Shown one piece after another: positions 1-6,062 of a stretch of DNA of 6,062 nt (positions within the stretch are counted from its first letter, which is position 1; each line of letters opens with the position of its first letter). The notes beneath the pieces are model-generated. The model was given only the letters and a program-made list of their open reading frames with translations. It had not been told where the DNA came from and did no database searches. The stretch covers positions 1 to 6,062 of the forward strand of contig DRQL01000048.1 of assembly GCA_011371465.1 (NCBI GenBank), read 5' to 3'. Source of the stretch: Gammaproteobacteria bacterium (GTDB taxonomy: Bacteria; Pseudomonadota; Gammaproteobacteria; DSM-19610). The translations under genes and the position numbers were made by a program.

Positions 1-821
1 ACCGGTGGCAGGGACATGAGAATGGACTCGGTGCGCCCGCCGGTCTGCAGGCCAAACAGTGTGCCACGGTCATACACCAGGTTGAATTCGACATAACGGC
101 CGCGGCGGTAGGCCTGGAAGTCCCGTTCCCGCTCGCCGTAGGGATGTGCCTTGCGCCTGGCGACAATCGGTGTGTAGGCCGGGATGTAGTGGTCGCCCAC
201 GCTGCGCATGAACGCAAAGCTGCGTTCGAAATCCGGTTCGTTCAGGTCGTCGAAAAACAGCCCGCCGATACCACGTGGTTCCGCCCGGTGTTTGAGATAG
301 AAGTAGTCGTCGCACCACTGTTTGTAACGGGGATAGACGTCTGCGCCAAAGGGTTCACAGGCCTGCCGTGCCGTCCGGTGCCAGTGCACCGCGTCTTCTT
401 CAAAGCCGTAATAGGGGGTCAGGTCGAAGCCGCCGCCGAACCACCAGACCGGTTCGGCATGTTCCTTTTGCGCGATAAAGAAACGCACGTTGGCGTGCGA
501 GGTAGGAGCAAAAGGATTGCGTGGATGAATCACCAGGGATACGCCCAGCGCCTCAAAGCTGCGCCCGGCCAGCTCCGGGCGTTGCGCAGTAGCGGAAGCC
601 GGAAGCCTGTCGCCCTGTACACGGGAAAAATTGATGCCTGCCTTTTCAAATACGGTTCCGTCCTCCAGTACGCGGGATCGTCCGCCTCCGCCCTCCTCGC
701 GCTGCCAGCGGTCCTCGCGAAAGGTGTGCCCGTCCTCTTCCAGTTGTTCGATCGCCGTGCAAATGCTTTCCTGGAGGTCGAGGAGATACGCTGCAATCTG
801 GTTGATATCAGGTGTATTCAT
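1..821 (-). CDS. hemF: Oxygen-dependent coproporphyrinogen III oxidase HemF (3' end cut by window)
   Basis: HemF is a cytosolic enzyme that oxidatively decarboxylates coproporphyrinogen III to protoporphyrinogen IX in heme synthesis, using O2. The frame is open from an ATG at 821-819 to the window edge, giving 273 complete codons; E. coli HemF is about 299 residues, so roughly 25-30 C-terminal residues are missing. The family signature is intact at residues 167-191 (K167, W169-C170, YFYL, H178-R179, E181, R183-G184, GG, FFD). Other conserved blocks are WQREEGGGGRSR (39-50), PTSHANVRFF (106-115), WWFGGGFDLTPYYG (126-139) and GLQTGGRTESILMS (257-270). A weak AGGAA (839-835) lies 13 nt before the ATG. 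It follows tsaC by 93 nt on the same strand. A heme route needing oxygen suggests an aerobic or facultative lifestyle (inference). The identification is very secure; the start agrees with the family N-terminus. Confidence 0.96.
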   Translation of the reverse strand, partial: MNTPDINQIAAYLLDLQESICTAIEQLEEDGHTFREDRWQREEGGGGRSRVLEDGTVFEKAGINFSRVQGDRLPASATAQRPELAGRSFEALGVSLVIHPRNPFAPTSHANVRFFIAQKEHAEPVWWFGGGFDLTPYYGFEEDAVHWHRTARQACEPFGADVYPRYKQWCDDYFYLKHRAEPRGIGGLFFDDLNEPDFERSFAFMRSVGDHYIPAYTPIVARRKAHPYGERERDFQAYRRGRYVEFNLVYDRGTLFGLQTGGRTESILMSLPP

Positions 822-914
822 CTGCTTGCCGTGGTTCCTGACGGTTGGTAATGATTTCGGTCATGCTCCGCTGCCCTGACCGGGTCGTCTGCGGGTAGCG
901 GCCGCCGGTGCGCA
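822..914 (-). other. tsaC–hemF intergenic spacer, no clear signal
   Basis: This 93-nt spacer separates the tsaC stop from the hemF start. I see no hairpin followed by a T-run and no convincing -35/-10 pair. hemF could therefore be the last gene of a topA–tsaC–hemF transcript, but this is inference from the lack of a terminator. Confidence 0.45.
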
Positions 915-1481
915 TTATTTTCGAACCGGTTTTCCGCTGACCAGGTCACGTATGCTGGTAGGGCGATGGCGGTTGCCGGTGGTTCCGGGCAACACATAAT
1001 CAACCCGGGTACCAAAGCGGATCCTCACCCCCAGCACCGAGCGGGCCGGTTGCTGGCCGCTGCGGTTGGCACTGGTAGAGACCAGCGGGGTATCCAGTCG
1101 CCCGCACAGTTCACGCACCAGGGGATGCGCGCTGATGCGTACCGCCAGGGTGTCGTGTCTGCCACGGATCCAGTCCGGGCAGTGGTCGGCTGCCGGTAGC
1201 AACCAGGTGATCGGTCCCGGCCAGCTGCAGTCGAGGCGTTGCCGTTGTGCGGCACTGAGCGGTTGCAGCCAGTGCCGAACCTTTTCCAGGTCGTCGACCA
1301 GCAGGATCAGTCCTTTCTGCCATGGCCGGTTTTTCAGTTCCAGCAATCGCGCTACAGCCCGGGGACTGCCGGGGTCACATCCCAGGCCGAACACGGCCTC
1401 GGTCGGATAGGCGATGACCCATTCGTTTTTTACCCGGCGTACTGCGCTGTGCAGTTGCCAGTGTGAAGCGGCCGCACTCAA
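915..1481 (-). CDS. tsaC: L-threonylcarbamoyladenylate synthase TsaC (YrdC/RimN family)
   Basis: TsaC condenses threonine, bicarbonate and ATP into threonylcarbamoyl-AMP. The TsaBDE complex then uses it to make t6A at position 37 of ANN-decoding tRNAs. The 188-residue product is a single YrdC/Sua5-like domain, close to the 190 residues of E. coli TsaC. Visible motifs are AYPTEAVFGLGCD (24-36), the K50-x-R52...K56 ATP-binding set in LELKNRPWQKGL, WPGPIT (87-92), STSAN (135-139) and PTSIRDL (174-180). Near the C-terminus the usual GG-R...PS-x-IRDL reads GN-R...PTSIRDL, a mild divergence. The start is TTG (1481-1479), whose bases overlap the topA TGA stop as TTGA. No other in-frame start precedes the conserved AYPTEAVFG block, so the TTG is well supported. 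A GAGGA (1498-1494) lies 12 nt upstream inside topA. This implies translational coupling to topA. Confidence 0.95.
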   Translation of the reverse strand: MSAAASHWQLHSAVRRVKNEWVIAYPTEAVFGLGCDPGSPRAVARLLELKNRPWQKGLILLVDDLEKVRHWLQPLSAAQRQRLDCSWPGPITWLLPAADHCPDWIRGRHDTLAVRISAHPLVRELCGRLDTPLVSTSANRSGQQPARSVLGVRIRFGTRVDYVLPGTTGNRHRPTSIRDLVSGKPVRK

Positions 1482-3784
1482 GCCGGTTTACGGTCCTCGT
1501 CGGTTTCCAGCTCCACGGGTTCCGAGAACTTGCAGTCCGGTTGCGGGCAGACCCGTTCGGTACCGCGTTTCTTGGTGGTCTTGATGGTCAGTATGGGCCA
1601 GTTGCAGTCCGGGCAGGGACCTTCCACCGGTTCGTTCCACACCGCGTAGTCGCAGTCCGGGTAGGTTGAACAGGAATAGAATATTTTGCCGCGCCTGGAC
1701 TTGCGTTTGAGCATGCTGCCCTTGTGACATTTCGGGCACTCGACCCCGGTATCCTCGGGTTTCTCCAGCGGCTCGATATACTTGCAGTTCGGGTAGCCGG
1801 AGCAACCGATGAATTTCCCGTAGCGGCCGCTGCGGATAATCAGCTGGGAGTCGCATTCCGGGCAGGTGCGCCCTTCCACGATTTCCGGTTCGGCGCTTTC
1901 CCGGTCGTCGTCGAGGTTGCGCGTGTAGTCGCAGTCCGGGTAGCCGCTGCAACCCACGAAACGACCGCGCCTGCCCAGGCGGATGTTGAGCGGCTTGCCG
2001 CACTTGGGGCAGTCCTCGTCCATCGCCTCGGTGGTCACTTCAGCGCGCGAGACACTTTCTTCCTTGTCCTTGACCAGCTTTTTGAAGGGGTACCAGAACT
2101 CCTTCATCAGCGGCACCCATTCCTTTTCCCCGCGTGCGACGGCGTCCAGTTCGTCCTCCAGGCGCGCAGTGAAATCGTAGTCCACGTATTGCGTGAAGTG
2201 GTTGGTCAGGAAGTTACTGACAATGCGGCCGACGTCGGTCGGCTGGAAACGCTTTTTCTCCAGTGTGACGTATTCGCGTTGTTGCAGCGTGGAAATGATG
2301 GCCGCGTAGGTCGAAGGACGGCCGATACCGTGTTCTTCCAGGGTTTTGACCAGGCTGGCTTCACTGAAGCGTGGTGGCGGTTCGGTAAAGTGCTGTTCAG
2401 GTCGTATCTTGTTGAGCTGTACCTGGTCACCCTCTTCCAGCGGTGGCAGGCGGTTTTCGTCGCCGGGTGATTTTTTCCGGTCGTCGCTGCCCTCTTCGTA
2501 GACCGCCATGAATCCAGGATCGACCACCGTGGAACCGGTGGAGCGCAGAACATTGCCGTCACCGACCGCGAAGTCGACCCCGACCGTGTGGATGGTGGCG
2601 TGCTGCATCTGGCAGGCCACCGTGCGCTTCCAGATCAGGTTATAGAGCTTGTACTGGTCGGAAGACAGGTGCGCCTTGATTTCATCGGGGATGTTGAGCG
2701 CGGAGGTCGGTCGCACCGCTTCGTGCGCTTCCTGGGCATTCTTGGCCTTGGTCTTGAAATGACGGACCTGTTTGGGCAGCGCATCGGCGCCGTAGCGCTC
2801 GCTGATCAGGCTGCGCAACTCTTCCAGCGCTTCGTTGGCCAGCATCACGGAGTCGGTACGCATGTAGGTGATCAGGCCGACTGCGCCGTCACCGATATCA
2901 ATGCCTTCATACAGTTGCTGCGCCACGCTCATGGTGCGCTTGGTGGTGAAACCCAGCTTGCGCGAGGCTTCCTGCTGCAGCGTCGAGGTCGTAAAGGGCG
3001 CGGCCGGGTTGCGCTTGCGCTGCTTCTTTTCGATGGCGCTGACGGTCAGCTTGCCGTTGGCGGCCTCCAGCAATTCCTTTTCCGCGGCGTGGGCCTGCTG
3101 GTCCTTGTGGATGCTGAACTGGGTGAGCTTTTTGCCGTGCAGATGCGTCAGTTTGGCGGTGAAGGCCTGCTGGTCTTTTTCCAGATCGGCCTCAATGGTC
3201 CAGTATTCGCGCGGCTTGAACTTTTCGATTTCCTCCTCGCGCTCGACGATCATGCGCAGCGCCGGACTCTGCACCCGGCCGGCGGACAGGCCGCGGCGGA
3301 TTTTTTTCCACAGCAGCGGTGACAGGTTGAAACCGACCAGGTAGTCCAGCGCCCGTCGCGCCTGCTGGGCATTGACCAGGTCGGTGGACAGTTCGCGTGG
3401 GTGGGCGACCGCGTCATTGACCGCGCGCTTGGTGATCTCGTGGAAGACTACCCGGTGAACACCTTTGTTTTTCAACGCCTTGCGAGCATCCAGCAGCTCG
3501 TACAGGTGCCATGAAATCGCTTCACCCTCGCGATCCGGGTCAGTCGCGAGGTACAGGTTCTCGGCTTTTTTCAGCGCCTTGACGATGGCGTCGACGTGCC
3601 TGGAATTGCGCTCGATCACCTGGTATTTCATGGCGAAATCCTCGTCGGGAAGCACTGCGCCTTCCTTGGGGATCAGGTCGCGCACGTGACCGTAGGAGGC
3701 GAGGACTTCAAAGCCCTTGCCGAGGTATTTCTTGATGGTTTTCGCCTTGGCGGGCGATTCAACGATGACCAGGTTTTTGCTCAT
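1478..3784 (-). CDS. topA: DNA topoisomerase I (type IA), four-zinc-finger form
   Basis: TopA relaxes negatively supercoiled DNA by cutting one strand through a 5'-phosphotyrosine and passing the other strand. The 768-residue product starts with a Toprim domain (about 1-120: E9 in VIVESPAKAKT and the D82-P-D84-R-E86 metal site). The type IA core follows, with ALDYLVGFNLSPLLW (145-159), SAGRVQSPALR (167-177) and the catalytic Y307 in GLITYMRTDS with R309. The C-terminus carries four tetracysteine fingers: C592/C595/C612/C618, C641/C644/C661/C667, C683/C686/C705/C711 and C724/C727/C746/C751. It is about 100 residues shorter than E. coli TopA (865), which has three C4 fingers plus cysteine-free ribbons. 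The ATG start matches the family N-terminus. No Shine-Dalgarno is visible upstream, and an intrinsic terminator ends 13 nt before the start. The 3' end overlaps tsaC. Confidence 0.98.
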   Translation of the reverse strand: MSKNLVIVESPAKAKTIKKYLGKGFEVLASYGHVRDLIPKEGAVLPDEDFAMKYQVIERNSRHVDAIVKALKKAENLYLATDPDREGEAISWHLYELLDARKALKNKGVHRVVFHEITKRAVNDAVAHPRELSTDLVNAQQARRALDYLVGFNLSPLLWKKIRRGLSAGRVQSPALRMIVEREEEIEKFKPREYWTIEADLEKDQQAFTAKLTHLHGKKLTQFSIHKDQQAHAAEKELLEAANGKLTVSAIEKKQRKRNPAAPFTTSTLQQEASRKLGFTTKRTMSVAQQLYEGIDIGDGAVGLITYMRTDSVMLANEALEELRSLISERYGADALPKQVRHFKTKAKNAQEAHEAVRPTSALNIPDEIKAHLSSDQYKLYNLIWKRTVACQMQHATIHTVGVDFAVGDGNVLRSTGSTVVDPGFMAVYEEGSDDRKKSPGDENRLPPLEEGDQVQLNKIRPEQHFTEPPPRFSEASLVKTLEEHGIGRPSTYAAIISTLQQREYVTLEKKRFQPTDVGRIVSNFLTNHFTQYVDYDFTARLEDELDAVARGEKEWVPLMKEFWYPFKKLVKDKEESVSRAEVTTEAMDEDCPKCGKPLNIRLGRRGRFVGCSGYPDCDYTRNLDDDRESAEPEIVEGRTCPECDSQLIIRSGRYGKFIGCSGYPNCKYIEPLEKPEDTGVECPKCHKGSMLKRKSRRGKIFYSCSTYPDCDYAVWNEPVEGPCPDCNWPILTIKTTKKRGTERVCPQPDCKFSEPVELETDEDRKPA

Positions 3785-3797
3785 GGATTCTATAGTT

Positions 3798-3822
3798 AAA
3801 AAGCCGCACAGGTGTGCGGCTT
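3798..3822 (-). terminator. Intrinsic terminator between smg and topA
   Basis: On the minus strand this is a perfect inverted repeat (AAGCCGCAC, 4-nt loop, GTGCGGCTT) running directly into TTTTT at 3802-3798. The GC-rich stem followed by a U-run is the standard Rho-independent terminator form. It lies 24 nt after the smg stop (3847), so it should end the dprA–smg transcript. The plus-strand side lacks a T-run after the stem, so the orientation is clear. Unusually, only 13 nt separate the T-run from the topA ATG. Confidence 0.85.
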
Positions 3823-3846
3823 GGTTAGTAAAAGGCTGTTGGCGGG

Positions 3847-4326
3847 CTAGTGCAGGTAGCCTCCCGGCATGCTTTCAAACACCAGGTCTTCCATCCACGC
3901 GTAGGCGGCTTCGGCACCGGGCTGGTTGAACAGCACCATCAGGATGACCCACTTGAGCTGGCCGATATCGAAATCCTCGGTTTCCAGCGCCATGACCCGC
4001 TCAATGACCCGCTCGCGGGCCTCGGGCTGGAGAATACCCATCTGTTCCAGGAACAGCAGGAAGCCGCGGCTCTCGGCGTCCAGGCGCTCGAGTTCGTGAT
4101 CGGCGTAGATGCGAATGGAATTTCCGGTGAGCGGGGCTTCCAGCTCGTGCTGCTGGACGGACAGGCCCTCCAGCCATTCAAAGGCCTGGTTGATCTCGCT
4201 GGACGGAAACCCGGCTTCCATCAGTTCCGAGTGCAGGGATTCACGGTCCGGGCTCAGTTCGGTCTCTTCGTCCATGTAATAGTGCTCGAACAGGTACATG
4301 AGCACATCAAACATATTTTCTTTCAT
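3847..4326 (-). CDS. smg: Smg family protein (DUF494), function unsettled
   Basis: This 159-residue acidic, soluble protein belongs to the Smg/DUF494 family found next to dprA in many proteobacteria. E. coli Smg (157 residues) is similar along the whole length as I recall it. Conserved blocks are MFDVLMYLFE (5-14), AGFPSSEINQAFEWLEGL (38-55), SIRIYADHELERLDAESRGF (70-89) continuing as LLFLEQ (90-95), and LKWVILMVLFNQPG (124-137), ending in LH. There is no signal peptide or membrane segment. The ATG at 4326 (MKENMFDVL) has a GAGG at 4336-4333 with 6-nt spacing. That site favours it over the internal ATG five codons in, which is where E. coli Smg begins. It starts nine bases after the dprA stop, so the two genes are almost certainly co-transcribed. 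I assign no biochemical function. Confidence 0.95.
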   Translation of the reverse strand: MKENMFDVLMYLFEHYYMDEETELSPDRESLHSELMEAGFPSSEINQAFEWLEGLSVQQHELEAPLTGNSIRIYADHELERLDAESRGFLLFLEQMGILQPEARERVIERVMALETEDFDIGQLKWVILMVLFNQPGAEAAYAWMEDLVFESMPGGYLH

Positions 4327-4332
4327 ATCAAG

Positions 4333-4344
4333 CCTCTATCTCCT
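4333..4344 (-). promoter_or_regulatory. Ribosome binding site of smg overlapping the dprA stop
   Basis: On the minus strand the sequence AGGAGATAGAGG lies just before smg. The GAGG at 4336-4333 has ideal 6-nt spacing to the ATG at 4326, and its first G is the last base of the dprA TAG stop. This supports the upstream MKEN start and suggests ribosomes ending dprA can restart on smg. Confidence 0.7.
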
Positions 4345-5496
4345 ACGGCTGTAGCGCCCGCCGGGGCTGGCAGCAATCTGTTCCTCCAGCTCCAGTAACA
4401 GCAGCATGGAGGAAACCTGTTCTGGCGTCAATCCGCTTCGCTGCACCAGCTGGTCGACCGAAACCGGCTCATAACCCATCAGATCGAGTAAGCGGAGGTA
4501 CTCCGCATCCAGTTTTACCGGCGCGGGGGCATGCTCGGTAATGGGACCGGGAGCCTCCCCGTCAGGATGCTGTGAGCGGCACAGTGCCAGCAGCGGCGCC
4601 AGTTCTTCCAGGATATGGTCGCCGGTTTCCACCAGTTTGGCGCCTTCCCGGATCAGCGCGTGGCAGCCGCGCGCCAGCGGGTTATGGATGGAGCCGGGGA
4701 TGGCGAACACTTCGCGTCCCTGCTCCAGCGCCGTGCGTGCGGTAATCAGGGAACCCGAGCGCAGCGCAGCCTCGACCACCAGGGTGCCCAGGCTCAGGCC
4801 ACTGATCAGGCGGTTGCGGCGCGGGAAATTGGCCGGCAGGGGGGCCGTGCCGGGTGGATATTCGGATACCAGCACACCGTTTTCAGCGATCTGGTGAGCC
4901 AGTTCCCGGTGACTGGCCGGGTAGACCCGGTCCAGGCCGGTCCCGGTCACCGCCACACTGCCGCCTTCGCCCTGCAATGCGCCCCGGTGGGCGGCGCCGT
5001 CGATGCCGGAGGCCAGCCCGCTGGTGATGGTGAGCCCGCAGGCACTCAGGTGGGTGGCAAATTCCTGCGCCAGCGCCGCGCCGTCATGGCTGGGATTGCG
5101 GCTGCCGACCATGGCGAGCTGCGGTTGCAGGAGGTAGGCGGGATCGCCGTGCACGAAGAGCAGCACCGGCGGGTCGGGGATTTCCCTGAGCATGGTCGGG
5201 TACGCAGGGTCCAGGCAGGTGAGGAGACGGTTGCCCTGCCCGGCGAGCCATGCCAGGTCCTGGTCTACCGCCGCCCAGTCCGGTCGTGCGAGGGCATCGA
5301 TACTCTGTGCCTGGAGGCCGGCTGCACGCAGCCGGCTGGCCGGGGCGCTGAAGATGGCCGAGGGGGTGCCAAAATCGGCCAGCAGACGGTTACAGCGGCG
5401 TGTGCCGATGCCGGGGGTTCTGTGCAGTGCCAGCCAGAAGCGGGTTTCTTCCTGGTCAGTCGCGGGTGGCCGCGGGCTAGGGGTCGGTGGCCTCAT
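4336..5496 (-). CDS. dprA: DNA-processing protein DprA (Smf)
   Basis: DprA binds single-stranded DNA entering the cell during natural transformation, protects it and loads RecA; it is widely present even where competence is unproven. From the chosen start the protein has 386 residues (E. coli 374). An N-terminal SAM/HhH-like part (about 15-70, with LHRTPGIG) is followed by the Rossmann-like DprA fold (about 90-300): AMVGSRNPS (128-136), TSGLASGIDGAAH (158-170), GTGLDRVYP (185-193), NFPRRNRLISGLS (223-235), EAALRSGSLITA (242-253) and AIPGS (265-269). A C-terminal winged-helix-like part (about 325-380) follows. I place the start at ATG 5496-5494 because AGGAGG (5512-5507) lies 10 nt upstream. 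The in-frame ATG at 5538 would add 14 residues but sits inside a terminator hairpin with no ribosome site. The gene reads directly into smg. Confidence 0.96.
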   Translation of the reverse strand: MRPPTPSPRPPATDQEETRFWLALHRTPGIGTRRCNRLLADFGTPSAIFSAPASRLRAAGLQAQSIDALARPDWAAVDQDLAWLAGQGNRLLTCLDPAYPTMLREIPDPPVLLFVHGDPAYLLQPQLAMVGSRNPSHDGAALAQEFATHLSACGLTITSGLASGIDGAAHRGALQGEGGSVAVTGTGLDRVYPASHRELAHQIAENGVLVSEYPPGTAPLPANFPRRNRLISGLSLGTLVVEAALRSGSLITARTALEQGREVFAIPGSIHNPLARGCHALIREGAKLVETGDHILEELAPLLALCRSQHPDGEAPGPITEHAPAPVKLDAEYLRLLDLMGYEPVSVDQLVQRSGLTPEQVSSMLLLLELEEQIAASPGGRYSRRR

Positions 5497-5506
5497 CCTT
5501 GAGGGT

Positions 5507-5512
5507 CCTCCT
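5507..5512 (-). promoter_or_regulatory. Shine-Dalgarno of dprA, decides its start
   Basis: A perfect AGGAGG on the minus strand lies 10 nt before the ATG at 5496. It begins just 4 nt after the T-run of the upstream terminator. It supports the 386-residue DprA over the 400-residue reading. Confidence 0.8.
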
Positions 5513-5516
5513 GCTG

Positions 5517-5571
5517 AAAAGCCGGTACCTCGGTACATGGTTGTTTACCATGCCCGAAGGTACCGGCTTTT
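5517..5571 (-). terminator. Strong hairpin terminator between the LysM gene and dprA
   Basis: A perfect 14-bp inverted repeat (AAAAGCCGGTACCT at 5517-5530 against its complement at 5558-5571) encloses an internal loop. Inside that are a further 5-bp stem (CATGG/CCATG, 5536-5540 with 5548-5552) and a 7-nt loop. On the minus strand the stem ends in TTTT (5520-5517), 24 nt after the LysM-gene stop codon. The plus strand also ends in TTTT, so it could work both ways, but no plus-strand gene enters from the left. It most likely ends transcription of the LysM gene. The T-run is short, so read-through into dprA is possible. Confidence 0.8.
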
Positions 5572-5595
5572 GCCAGTCCTTCCCGGTGGGTACTG

Positions 5596-6062
5596 TCAGG
5601 GTGTGCGGACGATATCCCCGACGTGCAGGGCGCTGGTGGCCTTCATGATGAGCCCGAAGCTGACCTTGTCGAAGGTGCGGAACACCATCAGCATGCCGGC
5701 TTTTTCATCCGGCAGCTTGACGCTGGCGTTCCGTTCCTTGCTGACCTGGTCCATGATGCGGTCGCCGGCCTGGTAGATTTCAAACACGGTGCCGACATCG
5801 ACGCCCTCACGGGTGCCACGGTTCAGCACCACGATCTGGTACTGGCCGATCTGGCTGACACCGTCGACGACCGATATGATGGTGCCTTCCACGCTGTCGT
5901 CCGGTGCATGTGGCGTGAAGTAGGCGTACACGTCTTCGTGGGTCATGGGCATCAGGCGATCGCCGATATTGATTTCACGCGTGGTCTTGGTCAGTTTCAG
6001 CGTGGCGGGGTCGCCGAATTTTTCCACGCTGCCGTCGCCCAGGTACATGGCCTCGTAGCCCA
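5596..6062 (-). CDS. C-terminal part of a LysM / TsaP-type envelope protein (5' end outside window)
   Basis: The frame is open from the window edge to a TGA at 5598-5596, giving 154 visible residues. The ATG at 6048 is internal, because GYEA precedes it in frame and belongs to the conserved block. The pattern GYEAMYLGDG, GDPATLKL, REINIGDRLMP (about residues 1-45), then LNRGTREGVDVGTVFEIY (about 85-102) and a closing HVGDIVRTP, is that of the secreted LysM proteins encoded beside dprA in gammaproteobacteria. These include P. aeruginosa PA0020, related to TsaP, which binds peptidoglycan and stabilises the type IV pilus secretin ring. The second half resembles the FlgT C-terminal fold (from memory). 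The signal peptide and LysM domain would lie upstream and cannot be seen here. The family assignment is good; the TsaP role is inference. A terminator follows the stop by 24 nt, so it belongs to a separate transcript from dprA. Confidence 0.82.
   Translation of the reverse strand, partial: GYEAMYLGDGSVEKFGDPATLKLTKTTREINIGDRLMPMTHEDVYAYFTPHAPDDSVEGTIISVVDGVSQIGQYQIVVLNRGTREGVDVGTVFEIYQAGDRIMDQVSKERNASVKLPDEKAGMLMVFRTFDKVSFGLIMKATSALHVGDIVRTP

Noticed and set aside
144..851. A 235-codon plus-strand open frame opposite hemF
   Set aside because: It lies exactly antisense to hemF codons and shows no recognisable domain. Long antisense frames are common in GC-rich coding DNA, and the minus-strand HemF matches its family throughout.
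808..864. An 18-codon minus-strand frame (MTEIITNRQEP...) ending inside the start of hemF, possible leader peptide
   Set aside because: The only purine-rich site, GGAG, is about one base from its ATG, too close to work. There is no regulatory codon run or paired hairpin, so it is probably chance.
898..1832. Three GCGGCCGC palindromes (898-905, 1468-1475 and one near 1824-1831)
   Set aside because: Eight-base GC palindromes are expected in GC-rich DNA. Two are inside coding sequence at unrelated positions, with no common flanking sequence.
1724..3322. Two long plus-strand open frames (1724-2470 and 2588-3322) opposite topA
   Set aside because: Both are antisense to conserved TopA core and zinc-finger codons, with biased composition and no family resemblance or ribosome site that I can see.
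4615..5502. A 295-codon plus-strand open frame opposite dprA
   Set aside because: It mirrors the DprA Rossmann fold codons. Its product is rich in G, A, Q and R without any motif, as expected for an antisense shadow.
5596..6048. Treating the ATG at 6048 as the start of a complete 150-residue gene
   Set aside because: The frame continues upstream to the window edge with GYEA, part of the conserved family block, and there is no ribosome site before it. It is an internal methionine of a truncated gene.

Overview
This window is an ordinary, compact chromosomal housekeeping segment from a GC-rich gammaproteobacterium. That assignment rests on the gene content, on the protein sequences (HemF, TsaC and Smg closely resemble the E. 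coli proteins as I remember them), and on the order lysM – dprA – smg – topA – tsaC – hemF, a variant of the E. coli dprA–smg–yrdD–tsaC neighbourhood. I cannot name the genus. No mobile element, CRISPR array, tRNA or rRNA is visible, and I do not see an undescribed system here.

All six genes are on the minus strand, so transcription runs from high to low coordinates. From 6062 downward: the C-terminal part of a LysM/TsaP-type cell-envelope protein (cut by the window edge); a 99-nt gap with a strong intrinsic terminator; dprA, whose true start is best placed at 5496; smg nine bases after dprA; a 62-nt gap with a second intrinsic terminator; topA; tsaC, whose TTG start overlaps the topA stop as TTGA; a 93-nt gap with no clear signal; and hemF, which lacks about its last 25-30 residues because the window ends.

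Functionally the cluster combines DNA transactions (DprA loads RecA on incoming single-stranded DNA; TopA relaxes negative supercoils), translation fidelity (TsaC makes threonylcarbamoyl-AMP for tRNA t6A37), heme synthesis (HemF) and envelope/type IV pilus anchoring (TsaP-like protein). Smg has no settled function. Likely transcription units are dprA–smg and topA–tsaC(–hemF), separated by the two hairpin terminators.

Points most worth a second look: a full-length topA sits where E. coli has yrdD, and its four-zinc-finger tail looks like YrdD; both terminators lie immediately against the next gene's start site, leaving little room for a conventional promoter; topA has no visible Shine-Dalgarno sequence; and the longest-ORF start of dprA falls inside a terminator hairpin and should be moved.
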